DNA from: Pirellulaceae bacterium
GTDB taxonomy: Bacteria > Planctomycetota > Planctomycetia > Pirellulales > Pirellulaceae
Assembly: GCA_026989685.1 (NCBI GenBank)
Contig: JALSIV010000379.1
Span: 1-45,970, forward strand
Reading direction: 5' to 3'
Length of the DNA stretch: 45,970 bases
How positions within the stretch are numbered: position 1 is the first letter of the stretch; each line of letters begins with the position of its first letter. Under the pieces are notes generated by a model, which saw only the letters and a list, made by a program, of their open reading frames with translations, did no database searches and had not been told where the DNA came from. Shown piece by piece: positions 6,762 through 15,162 of the stretch. A program made the position numbers and the translations under genes.

Positions 6762-9061
6762 AGTCCCAGTTCGTGGAGATCTCGATTGGTATCGCCATCG
6801 TTCTGATAGGGACGTGGTGTTCGACGCCGGCCCGATGCCAGTTGCCCGCCCCCGCCAGAGATCCCCATGACTTCTTCGTTGCAACGGCTCCCTCGGGTTC
6901 GGCCCCGGCTCCTCACGGCTTGGCGATCGAGTTCTTGCTGGGCCCCCACTACCACGGCAACTTCGCCGAGTTTCGGGTGAGGGTGCGAACGGCGAATGGC
7001 AAACCGAGTAAAGTCGACCGGAAGCTGCGGTTCCACTTGAGCAAAGAACGCCCCGACGCACGGACTCGGAACCACTTTTCCATCGACGAGATCGAATTCA
7101 CGATGGTGCTGCCTCGAGGTAAGATCGAGACGGTTCAGCAGCGCACCCTGTTGCTTCCGGAAGGACCGTGGAACCCCTACATCGCCCGGATCACGGAATT
7201 CGGGGAAACACTCCCCGGCACGTGGACACTCCGCATGGGCCAGCTTTCTTTGGGCGACGGGAATTCGCACTACGCCTCAGCCTATCCCGCGGTGTTGGTG
7301 ATCGCCCGAGACGCTCGAACACCCCGGCAATCACGATTTCTTGCGGCTCCACCTTCACTGCCGCTCGCGCCCTTCGCGCCGACCACCGGAGACGGGCGAC
7401 TTCCCGACCTGCAAGTGCTGGCTGAGGCGATCTACCACCCGCCGGACGGTCGCGCTCCTCACATGACCCAAGTGCAAGTCGTGCAATCCGATCGCTGGAA
7501 CCTCAAATCGGCGCGCAATTGGTACGACCAGGTAGCTCAGGTCCGACGCATTCCGATCAATGTGATCCATCCTCACGCACTGCCGACTCAGTGGCGTTGG
7601 TATGCGCCGGTCACGCTGCTGTTGGTTCCGCTGAACGATTTTCGCTGGTTGGCGAACGAACGGCCTGAGCAGTTCCAAGCGATCCGGCGATGGACATGCA
7701 TGGGAGGGAATCTGTTGGTGTTGGAGGCCGGCAGTGGGCCCGCTCGACGCGAAGTGGCCAGCCTGTTGAGCTTGCCGGCAGCCCCCGACGATTGGCGACC
7801 CGTTCACTCCGATCCTCGCGATCCGGCGATCACCAAACATTGGAAGGAGATCCAGCTTTCGCTCTTCGGCTCCCCGTTGCCACCATTCCCGCCGACCGAT
7901 CCCCGCGTGGATCCTCAATCGGCACTGGTCACCTCGGCAGGGTGGGGACGCGTGTACGCCGTCGACTTGGAGCGGATCAACCAATCGCCCTGGAACTGGC
8001 GGGCGATCTGGCTTTCGGGGCCAACACCGCCCACGTCGATCGCTTACGCCGCAGGCGGCAACTACCACTCTCCCAGCGACCAGTATTGGTATGGGTTGAT
8101 TCCCGGAGTGAGCGAGCGACCGGTCACCGCGTTTGTCGTTGTGATCACGGTGTTCTCGCTCGTGATCGGACCGGTCAACTTTTGGGTGGTTCGCCGAGCC
8201 GGCTACCCGCGGGCCATCATGATGACAATTCCCATGGTTGGAATGACGACCGCGGCATTTTTCCTGACTGCCTACGTTCTCCGCGACGGGCTGCAGACTC
8301 GAGGCCGCATCCGCAGCGTTACGCTATTGGACCAGGCGCGTTCCGAAGCCTTTTCTTGGTCACGCCAGTCGACGTACGCCGCGTTCGCTCCAAACGGCTT
8401 TCGCGTTCCACAGGGCACCTATGTGGCTCCCGTCCTCTCGCCAAGTGCTCGGTACGACGTCGAGATCCCGTTCGTGCTCGAACAGAACGGCGATACAGAA
8501 ATCTACCGCGGCCGGATGATCGCTTCGCGCAAGCTGGTCCAGGCGGTGGTGGGCCATGTGGCGCAGACCGATGCGAGACTGGCAGTGGGCCGGGGGACAA
8601 GTGACAACATCGTCGTGCGCAACCGGCTGGGCTGTTCCGTAAGCGGTGTGGTCTTGCGGGACACCGATGGCAAATGGCATTTGGGACAAACGGTGCGCCC
8701 CGGCGCCCGTCTCGAGTTGGTCTGCGTGTCGGCGGACCGGGCCACGAGCGAACTGCGTCGCTGGTATGCTCGCTGGCCAACCGAGCCGTCGTCCATTATC
8801 ACAAAGTACTATTCTCGTCGCCTCATTTCGCGACTGCTCGGCAGAAACACGCCTTCTATGACGGCCGACACTCTCCTGTCCGAGCGCATCGTGCCGTTCC
8901 TCATCGAGCAGCCGGTGGAGCGGGTTTTGAACCGCGGTGAGCTGCGCCCCGGCGAGTACGCGGCGCTGGTCGAGTCTCCACCGTTTGTACCCATCGGCGT
9001 GCCGAGCGACCAGCGGACCCCCGACTTGGAATTGGTAATCGGCCAATGGAAAACACCGTAA
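6758..9061 (+). CDS. large membrane-anchored extracytoplasmic protein of ABC cassette (copy 1)
   Basis: 767 residues, GTG start overlapping the previous stop. An N-terminal signal anchor (ISIGIAIVLIGTWCS) is followed by a ~430-residue extracytoplasmic region and two membrane helices at about 453-475 and 485-507 joined by VIGPVNFWVVRR. A C-terminal beta-rich domain of ~250 residues follows. Motifs shared with copy 2 are WNLKSARNWY, QWRWYAPV, RRWTCMGGNLLVLEAG and SWSRQSTYA. The VIGPVN segment after a domain containing a RRW-MGG-LLV strand is reminiscent of membrane proteins with an amidotransferase-like (GATase) fold that accompany ABC exporters; that likeness is an inference. It overlaps the ATPase gene by 16 bp, so it is very likely a subunit or substrate-handling partner of the transporter. 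Confidence 0.75.
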   Translation: MKSQFVEISIGIAIVLIGTWCSTPARCQLPAPARDPHDFFVATAPSGSAPAPHGLAIEFLLGPHYHGNFAEFRVRVRTANGKPSKVDRKLRFHLSKERPDARTRNHFSIDEIEFTMVLPRGKIETVQQRTLLLPEGPWNPYIARITEFGETLPGTWTLRMGQLSLGDGNSHYASAYPAVLVIARDARTPRQSRFLAAPPSLPLAPFAPTTGDGRLPDLQVLAEAIYHPPDGRAPHMTQVQVVQSDRWNLKSARNWYDQVAQVRRIPINVIHPHALPTQWRWYAPVTLLLVPLNDFRWLANERPEQFQAIRRWTCMGGNLLVLEAGSGPARREVASLLSLPAAPDDWRPVHSDPRDPAITKHWKEIQLSLFGSPLPPFPPTDPRVDPQSALVTSAGWGRVYAVDLERINQSPWNWRAIWLSGPTPPTSIAYAAGGNYHSPSDQYWYGLIPGVSERPVTAFVVVITVFSLVIGPVNFWVVRRAGYPRAIMMTIPMVGMTTAAFFLTAYVLRDGLQTRGRIRSVTLLDQARSEAFSWSRQSTYAAFAPNGFRVPQGTYVAPVLSPSARYDVEIPFVLEQNGDTEIYRGRMIASRKLVQAVVGHVAQTDARLAVGRGTSDNIVVRNRLGCSVSGVVLRDTDGKWHLGQTVRPGARLELVCVSADRATSELRRWYARWPTEPSSIITKYYSRRLISRLLGRNTPSMTADTLLSERIVPFLIEQPVERVLNRGELRPGEYAALVESPPFVPIGVPSDQRTPDLELVIGQWKTP

Positions 9062-10005
9062 CGGCAACTGCGGCAGCGATCGAAGTACGGCATCTGTCGC
9101 GATACTTCGGCGCGACTCGAGCGGTCGACGACATTTCGTTCGCCGTTCGACAGGGAACCGTGTTCGGCTTCATCGGTCCCAACGGCGCCGGAAAAACGAC
9201 CACCATGCGAATCCTGGCAACGCTGGACCATCCTACCTCGGGAGAAGCGGAGGTCGCCGGTTTCTCCGTCGTCTCCGACCCGGAGCAGATTCGTCGGCGG
9301 GTCGGTTACATGCCCGATTCGTTCGGTTCGTTCTCCTATATGTCCTGCCGCGAGTATCTCGACTTTTTCGCTCGAGCTTACGGGCTGCGCCGATCGGCTC
9401 GCCGCGATGCCGTTTCGCGCACGCTGGCATTCACCGGTACCGAAGGAATTGCCGACAAGCCGGTCGACACGCTTTCCATGGGAATGCGGCAGCGCCTTTG
9501 TCTGGGACGCGCGTTGATCCACGATCCGGACGTGTTGATCCTGGATGAGCCGGCCGCCGGGCTCGATCCGCGAGCCCGCATCGAACTCCGCGGGATGATC
9601 CGCGATCTAGCCGATCAGGGAAAATCGATCCTCGTCAGCTCGCATATCCTCACCGAACTGGCCGACTTCGTCGATGACATCGGCATCCTGGAACGAGGGC
9701 GACTCCGCGCCGCCGGGCCACTGGCGGACGTTCGCAGACGATTCGGCGGTAAACGGGTGGTCGAACTCGCCGTGGAAGGAGATTCCGCCGACGTGGCGGT
9801 GTGGCTGCAGAATCACCTGGACACTGAAGAGATCACCTGTCATGGCGACCATTTCTGCTTCATCTGTCCGGACGACAGCAGCGAGATCGAATCGGATCTG
9901 CTGAGCCGTCTGGTTGCCGCCGGATTCCGAGTCAAACGATTCGGAATTCGCGAATCCTCTCTGGAGGATCTGTTCATGGACTTGACCGAGGGGGAGGTGG
10001 CATGA
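9046..10005 (+). CDS. ABC transporter ATPase (cassette copy 1)
   Basis: 319 residues. Walker A is GPNGAGKT at 44-51; the signature is LSMGMRQR instead of LSGGQ; Walker B is VLILDEPAAGLDP; the switch His is in SSHILTELA. A C-terminal extension of ~90 residues ending SSLEDLFMDLTEG is typical of ATPases of ABC-2 exporters (CcmA/NatA/GldA-like group). It should hydrolyse ATP on the cytoplasmic face and pair with the permease that follows, whose start overlaps its stop as ATGA. GGGGAGG in its last codons is the ribosome-binding site of the permease gene. It closely resembles the second ATPase in the window, so the two arose by duplication. The transported substrate is unknown. Confidence 0.93.
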   Translation: MENTVTATAAAIEVRHLSRYFGATRAVDDISFAVRQGTVFGFIGPNGAGKTTTMRILATLDHPTSGEAEVAGFSVVSDPEQIRRRVGYMPDSFGSFSYMSCREYLDFFARAYGLRRSARRDAVSRTLAFTGTEGIADKPVDTLSMGMRQRLCLGRALIHDPDVLILDEPAAGLDPRARIELRGMIRDLADQGKSILVSSHILTELADFVDDIGILERGRLRAAGPLADVRRRFGGKRVVELAVEGDSADVAVWLQNHLDTEEITCHGDHFCFICPDDSSEIESDLLSRLVAAGFRVKRFGIRESSLEDLFMDLTEGEVA

Positions 10006-11615
10006 CTCCCGCAGCGCCTCTTCGGCACGATTCGACCGCCGACCATCCATTGCCGCTCCGCAAGAGAATGTCGCTACGCGAAAAAATATCCGACTGGTCC
10101 GACTGGCTCAATCCGATTCTCATCAAAGAGACTCGGCAGGTGGCCACAAGCCGCGCCTTCGTATGGACCTTCTTCGTGCTGGTACTCCTCTGTTGGATCA
10201 GCGCTGTGACGACGGTGCTGCTCAACGACCCCGCCATTCGCTACCAGGCTTACGGTCCAAGCGTGATGACGTGGTACGGCTGGTTGATGACGATTCCCTT
10301 TGTGGTCGTCGTTCCATTCGCCACGTATCGTTCGATGGAGATCGAGCGACACAACGCCACGTTCGACCTGCTGTCGATTACCACCATCGAAGCGACTCAG
10401 ATCGTCCGAGGCAAGCTGGTAGCGATGTTGGTGATGGCTCTTGTACTGCTGTCAGTGTTCACTCCGTGCCTGGCATTCGGCTACATGCTGGGTGGTGTCG
10501 ATCTGGCGCAGACTTTGAGTGTGCCGGCTTTTCTGATGGCAGTCTGCCTGACTGCCTCGTCGGTCGCCGTATTGCTGGGCAGCCTGCCGCGCAGTGCGAC
10601 GGCATCGACATTGCACTCGATGTTGCTGCTGACGGGATTGTTGGCCCTGGCCATCGTCTCTCTGGCCATCGTGAGCCAGTTGCTGGGCGGATCGTCGGCC
10701 TGGTATCTGCGCATGCTGCCTTCCCGTCCCTCGATCGCAGTCGCCGCCTTCCTTCTGGGAGTGACACTCTGCGAACTAGCGATCGCCGCCGCAGCGGCCA
10801 ACCTGACTCCGCCGGAAGTGAATCGCTCGAGTCTGGTGCGCAAGAGACTGCTGCTGGTCCACGGAACCGTAACTTTGGCAATGGGCATGACCGTCTACGA
10901 GTTTCCGCATGATCGGATTTATCTGCTGCCACCTTTGTGGATGGCGACGGCCTTCTGGTTCATGATGGGTACGCTGCTCGTGGCCGAGCGTCCCGACTTG
11001 ACGGCGCGGGTGCGCCGTGAACTGGCGCCCAAGGCGTATCCGCGCGTTCTGCAGAGTTGGCGGGTTCCCGGCAGTGCCGGCGGTTTCCTGTTCGCCGTCG
11101 CCGGCATGGGCTCCCTGACGATCGTGCTGATGCTGGTTCGGTGGCACGTCCACACCATCGGACCGATTCGGCGTTTTCCCCCGGAAGAGTTTGCGGCAGT
11201 GGCGGCCACGAACTGGCTGCTGTTTGTGGGATACTTGGGAACGGTCAGGCTGTCTTGGCTGAGGATTCGCCGGCGGTTCCCTCACGCCGGCTTTTTCCCC
11301 GCACTGGCGGTCGCTGCCGGAGTACTCATCCTCGGCAACCTCGTTCCGGCATTGCTGGCCGAAATACTCTGGCCGGGTCTACTGGAAAGCTATTCGCCGC
11401 TGCTGGTGACCATCTGGCCGGTCACCTTGCGCGCTGCACATCTGACGGTACTGAACTACCGTCCGGCGTTGGGGACGACTGCCGGAGACATCGCCCGGTT
11501 GTACGGCGTGATCGGCGCCCTGGTAGCCTTGGTGCTGTTTCTGAATCTCCGTTCGCTGGTGACTGGCCTGTTCGCCGGCGCAGCGCCGGTTGCCCCGGTC
11601 CGGCAGCGGGACTGA
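10002..11615 (+). CDS. ABC-2 type permease (cassette copy 1)
   Basis: 537 residues with about a dozen hydrophobic segments. The cytoplasmic N-terminus carries NPILIKETRQ at about 37-46, just before the first helix; the second copy has NPILVKEARQ in the same place, and this is a recognisable ABC-2 permease entry motif. After the first two helices comes an amphipathic stretch (MEIERHNATFDLLSITTIE), the usual coupling element of ABC-2 permeases. Paralogue-shared motif in the middle: P-x-x-NRSS-x-x-R-x-RLL. It forms the membrane channel with the ATPase encoded just upstream. The gene ends the first cassette; 108 bp separate it from the second cassette. Direction is probably export; substrate unknown. 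Confidence 0.88.
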   Translation: MTPAAPLRHDSTADHPLPLRKRMSLREKISDWSDWLNPILIKETRQVATSRAFVWTFFVLVLLCWISAVTTVLLNDPAIRYQAYGPSVMTWYGWLMTIPFVVVVPFATYRSMEIERHNATFDLLSITTIEATQIVRGKLVAMLVMALVLLSVFTPCLAFGYMLGGVDLAQTLSVPAFLMAVCLTASSVAVLLGSLPRSATASTLHSMLLLTGLLALAIVSLAIVSQLLGGSSAWYLRMLPSRPSIAVAAFLLGVTLCELAIAAAAANLTPPEVNRSSLVRKRLLLVHGTVTLAMGMTVYEFPHDRIYLLPPLWMATAFWFMMGTLLVAERPDLTARVRRELAPKAYPRVLQSWRVPGSAGGFLFAVAGMGSLTIVLMLVRWHVHTIGPIRRFPPEEFAAVAATNWLLFVGYLGTVRLSWLRIRRRFPHAGFFPALAVAAGVLILGNLVPALLAEILWPGLLESYSPLLVTIWPVTLRAAHLTVLNYRPALGTTAGDIARLYGVIGALVALVLFLNLRSLVTGLFAGAAPVAPVRQRD

Positions 11616-11723
11616 ACGCGAGACGTCCGCTCGATGCGGGTAGTCCGCCATTGGCTTCCGGTGACTTCTCCCACTGGCCGATGATTGCACCACGCCGCGG
11701 ACTCTGCCAAAATAAGCGGTGTC

Positions 11724-11930
11724 ATGAGAGAGACTCCTCGCTTTTCCCTGAAGCAACTGATCTGGGCGACGGTCGTGATGGCGGTCGTGATGGCCATGAC
11801 GGCCAGTGCTCTGCGAGGCAGCGAGTTCGGTGTTGCCGTCGGAGCCGGAGCGGCGTTCGCCTTGCTGGTGATCATCATTCCGATGGCACTCGCCTGGATC
11901 GCCTTGCTGTTTGCGCCGCGACGACCATGA
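11724..11930 (+). CDS. small membrane protein with RFSLKQL N-terminus (cassette copy 2)
   Basis: 68 residues from ATG 11724 (MRETPRFSLKQLIW). Two hydrophobic segments (about 14-30 and 38-63) end in a short basic tail, APRRP. It is shorter than copy 1 because it lacks the Ser/Asp-rich tail. The following gene starts inside its stop codon (ATGA overlap at 11927). A poor AT-rich box (AAAATAA at 11709-11715) just upstream might give the second cassette its own promoter, but spacing to the only -35 candidate (TTGCAC at 11685) is not good. Same inferred role as copy 1. Confidence 0.7.
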   Translation: MRETPRFSLKQLIWATVVMAVVMAMTASALRGSEFGVAVGAGAAFALLVIIIPMALAWIALLFAPRRP

Positions 11931-14212
11931 CCCTACGAGTGGTGTTCATCGAGATGTTCGTTCGCGGTGCGGCCGGTCGGGTCGCGGCGACGCACGGCCG
12001 CATCGTGCTGCTGGGGACGTTCGTTCTGTTGACGCTCGGCTCATCGCCGGCGGTCCGGTACGCGGACGGTCAGCAAACCGTGCAGCAGCTAGGCTATCCG
12101 AAGACGGCCACCAGCAAGAGCGGCCTGCGATTGACCATTGAGCGGCCGCTGTACCCGACCAGTGACAACCTGATCGACGGTATCCGCATCAAGCTGGAGA
12201 CGGCCGATCGCCGACCGAGTCGTAAACGCCGAGAAATCGCGGTTCGGCTGGAACTGCGAGTCGGCTGGAATGATAATGCCGCCATCACGGTCCCCGTGGC
12301 GTTGGCAGAAGGTGAATCCGAGGTGGTTTTCGACGTTCCCTTTCGGATACCGCTGGCGACGTGGGGCAGAAGCGATCGGTTGGCTGTGGCAGAAGACGGT
12401 TCGCTCATTGGAGAATTGAGCGACGAATTCCTGCCGATTCGCGGAATCGGCGGAGCCCCGATGGAAAACCGCGGTTTTTCGCTGCTGGTCATCGACCGCG
12501 ATGTGAAAGTCACGTTGGTCCAGCCAACCGGTGCCGCTGGGCGGGCGCCGGCCGTCACCACCACGATCGCGCCGACGGGGGACGGGGGGGACGGCGAGTT
12601 GCTTTGCGTCGACGGCCTGATTTGGGCCATCGATGCCCCGGGAGCCGTGCGGCAGGGGCACACGGCGGTCCGCAGCGAGCAGCCTTGGAACCTCAAGTCG
12701 GCTCGCGCATGGTATGGTCCGGGAAGACAACTGGCCACATTGAGAGCAGCGGCCGTCCATCCCCAGTATGCCATGACCGATTGGCGATGGTATACCGAAT
12801 GGTCGATGGTCGCCCTGTCCCAGGACGAACTGGCTCATCTTGCCTCCTCTCAGCCGGTTTTGTTCGAAGCCTTGAGGCGGTGGGTGTCGATGGGCGGAGT
12901 TCTGCTGATCACAGGAAACGACGTTGACGCATTAGAGCGCGAATCGGCGCGGCGTTTCCAGCTCACCTCGCCCGAGTGGCGGCGCCCCGATTCGAGTTTC
13001 GTTTCGCCGGATTATGCGGAGAACTGGCAGATCCCGGAGTTGTTCAACCCCCAGGGCTATGGCAGGGACTCGTTCACGAACTCGCGCACGTCGCTCGAGG
13101 GAATCGAGCCGCCGCGGGATGCCGTGGGTCGCGGCAGCGAGGCGGTCCGATGGGCCGCCTATCGCTGGGGGGCGGTCGTGATTGCCGACCGGCAGTCGCT
13201 GGCTCGCTCCGCGCTACCCTGGATATGGATGATGCAAACTCTTCCGCTCAATGGAGCCTCGCTGGACAATCAATCGAACGCCAGCATGTGGAAAGAGTCG
13301 GCTCACCATGGTCGCGAGTGGATTGCCAACACGCAGGCGGCTTCCTTCCCGTTTTTCCTGCTGCTGGTGCTCTCGTTTCTGTTCGTGATCGGACCGGTCA
13401 ATCTGATGTGGGCCCGGCAACGCCGAGCTCCTGTTCGCGTCATTCTCACTTCACCGGTGATTGCTTCGGTCACTCTGGCCGTGTTCGTGATGACCGTCGT
13501 CGCCACCGAAGGAATCCGCACGCGACGGCGGGTGCGTGCCGTCACTTGGCTGGACAGTGAACGGGGGGAAGCGTATAGCTGGTCGCACCAGTCCCACTAT
13601 GCGTTAATGGCTCCAGCCAGACTGACGTATCCGGCCGGCACTCAGCTCACACCGTTTCTCCCCTCGCGGCAGACCGGGTATCACTATGAACTCCGCGTTG
13701 GGCGCGATTGGACGACGATCGACGGCAGCTTCCTGCAGTCCCGTTCGTTGGTACACCTGAGCGTCGGCGACTTCCAACGCACGGCACACAAACTGTCGGC
13801 GAGAGAACTGCAGGGACGGCGGGTGCGCGTACGCAACCGTTTGGGAACCGGTATCGAACTGCTGGTGCTGCGGGGCCGACACGGAGACTGGTATCTGGCC
13901 CGCGACATCAACCAGGGCGATGAAGTCCGAATTCAGGCGACAAATCGGGCTACCGTACGCAAAGCGACCCGCGCGGTGTTGGACTTCGACGAAGCCTACG
14001 ATCCGGCAGCGGCGCGCAAGTCGCCCTTCGGCCGCTCCTCCACGCCCGGAGCACCCGAGCGTCTGGAGTGGGAAACGCACCGACTGCTGGAACACGTCGA
14101 TTTGCAGCCAGGCCAGTTCCTGGCCGTTGTCGAGGACTCGCCGTTCGTCTCATCAGGAGTCTCCAGCGACGTACCGACTCGCAATCTCGAACTGGTGACC
14201 GGTTCATGGTAG
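11927..14212 (+). CDS. large membrane-anchored extracytoplasmic protein of ABC cassette (copy 2)
   Basis: 761 residues from ATG 11927; the open frame extends far upstream but that part is shadow of the permease gene. The N-terminus has a signal anchor (GRIVLLGTFVLLTLGSSPAV). Two internal helices at about 468-490 and 500-524 surround FVIGPVNLMWARQRR. It shares with copy 1 WNLKSARAWY, DWRWYTEW, RRWVSMGGVLLITGND, AYSWSHQSHYALMAP and a C-terminal LQPGQFLAVVEDSPFV block, so it is a diverged paralogue across its whole length. It overlaps the downstream ATPase gene by 7 bp. The conserved pairing with ATPase and permease in both cassettes argues that it is a functional part of the transporter rather than a bystander. 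Confidence 0.75.
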   Translation: MTLRVVFIEMFVRGAAGRVAATHGRIVLLGTFVLLTLGSSPAVRYADGQQTVQQLGYPKTATSKSGLRLTIERPLYPTSDNLIDGIRIKLETADRRPSRKRREIAVRLELRVGWNDNAAITVPVALAEGESEVVFDVPFRIPLATWGRSDRLAVAEDGSLIGELSDEFLPIRGIGGAPMENRGFSLLVIDRDVKVTLVQPTGAAGRAPAVTTTIAPTGDGGDGELLCVDGLIWAIDAPGAVRQGHTAVRSEQPWNLKSARAWYGPGRQLATLRAAAVHPQYAMTDWRWYTEWSMVALSQDELAHLASSQPVLFEALRRWVSMGGVLLITGNDVDALERESARRFQLTSPEWRRPDSSFVSPDYAENWQIPELFNPQGYGRDSFTNSRTSLEGIEPPRDAVGRGSEAVRWAAYRWGAVVIADRQSLARSALPWIWMMQTLPLNGASLDNQSNASMWKESAHHGREWIANTQAASFPFFLLLVLSFLFVIGPVNLMWARQRRAPVRVILTSPVIASVTLAVFVMTVVATEGIRTRRRVRAVTWLDSERGEAYSWSHQSHYALMAPARLTYPAGTQLTPFLPSRQTGYHYELRVGRDWTTIDGSFLQSRSLVHLSVGDFQRTAHKLSARELQGRRVRVRNRLGTGIELLVLRGRHGDWYLARDINQGDEVRIQATNRATVRKATRAVLDFDEAYDPAAARKSPFGRSSTPGAPERLEWETHRLLEHVDLQPGQFLAVVEDSPFVSSGVSSDVPTRNLELVTGSW

Positions 14213-15162
14213 ATCCGACATCGACAGCGACGGCCATTGAATTCCGCGGTTTGAGTCGCCATTTCGGGGCGACTCGAGCCGTCGACAATGTGTCGCTGGC
14301 CATTGAAGCCGGCTCGGTCTGCGGATTCGTCGGCCCCAATGGCGCAGGCAAGACGACCGCCATGCGCATTCTTTCCACCTTGGATCTGCCGACACACGGA
14401 GATGCCCTGATCGATGGTATGTCGGTCGTCCTCGACGCCGATCGTGTCCGGCCCCTCGTCGGATTCATGCCGGATAGCTACGGCGTTTACAAGAATGTGC
14501 GCTGCCATGAGTACCTCGACTTCTTCGCTCGCGCTTACGGCCTGGTCGGGCGGGAACGGGAGCGCCGCGTCCGGCAGATCATGGAGTTCACGGGGGTCGC
14601 CCAGATCCGCGAGAAGCAGATGACGGCGCTCTCGAAGGGAATGCGCCAGCGACTCTGCCTGGGCCGCGCGTTGATCCACGACCCGAAAGTGCTGATCCTG
14701 GACGAACCGGCGGCAGGACTCGATCCGCGAGCGCGCCGCGAACTGAAAGATATGGTGGGAGAGTTGGCCAGTCAAGGCAAGACGCTGCTGATCAGTTCCC
14801 ACATCCTGGCGGAACTCGCGGAAATGGTGACCGAAATCTGCATCATCGAACAGGGGCGGCTGCGAGCCCACGGGCGCGTCGACGAAATCCAGCGGCATGT
14901 GGCCCCCGACCAAACGATCCGGGTCCGGCTGTTGGACGATCCGGCCCGCCTGGTCACCTGGCTCGAAAACAGACCAGCGATCCTCGAAGCGCAGCAAGAA
15001 TCGGACCATGTAAGATTGCGCGTGCCGCAAGGCGACGATGCCGAGAATGCCTCGCTGCTGCGCGAAATGATCGAGCAGGGCTTTCAGGTCGTGGAATTCA
15101 CCGTCCAGCAAAAATCGTTGGAGGATGTGTTTATGCACGTTACCGACGGAGTCGTGCAATGA
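14206..15162 (+). CDS. ABC transporter ATPase (cassette copy 2)
   Basis: 318 residues; the start at ATG 14206 aligns with copy 1 and overlaps the previous gene by 7 bp. Walker A is GPNGAGKT at 43-50, signature LSKGMRQR, Walker B VLILDEPAAGLDP, and SSHILAELA carries the switch His. Regions SR-FGATRAVD, EYLDFFARAYGL and RQRLCLGRALIHDP are nearly the same in both copies, while the C-terminal extension has diverged. The C-terminal end (QKSLEDVFMHVTDG) has the ABC-2 exporter pattern. The stop overlaps the permease start as ATGA. It could homodimerise or form a heterodimer with copy 1. Confidence 0.93.
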   Translation: MVDPTSTATAIEFRGLSRHFGATRAVDNVSLAIEAGSVCGFVGPNGAGKTTAMRILSTLDLPTHGDALIDGMSVVLDADRVRPLVGFMPDSYGVYKNVRCHEYLDFFARAYGLVGRERERRVRQIMEFTGVAQIREKQMTALSKGMRQRLCLGRALIHDPKVLILDEPAAGLDPRARRELKDMVGELASQGKTLLISSHILAELAEMVTEICIIEQGRLRAHGRVDEIQRHVAPDQTIRVRLLDDPARLVTWLENRPAILEAQQESDHVRLRVPQGDDAENASLLREMIEQGFQVVEFTVQQKSLEDVFMHVTDGVVQ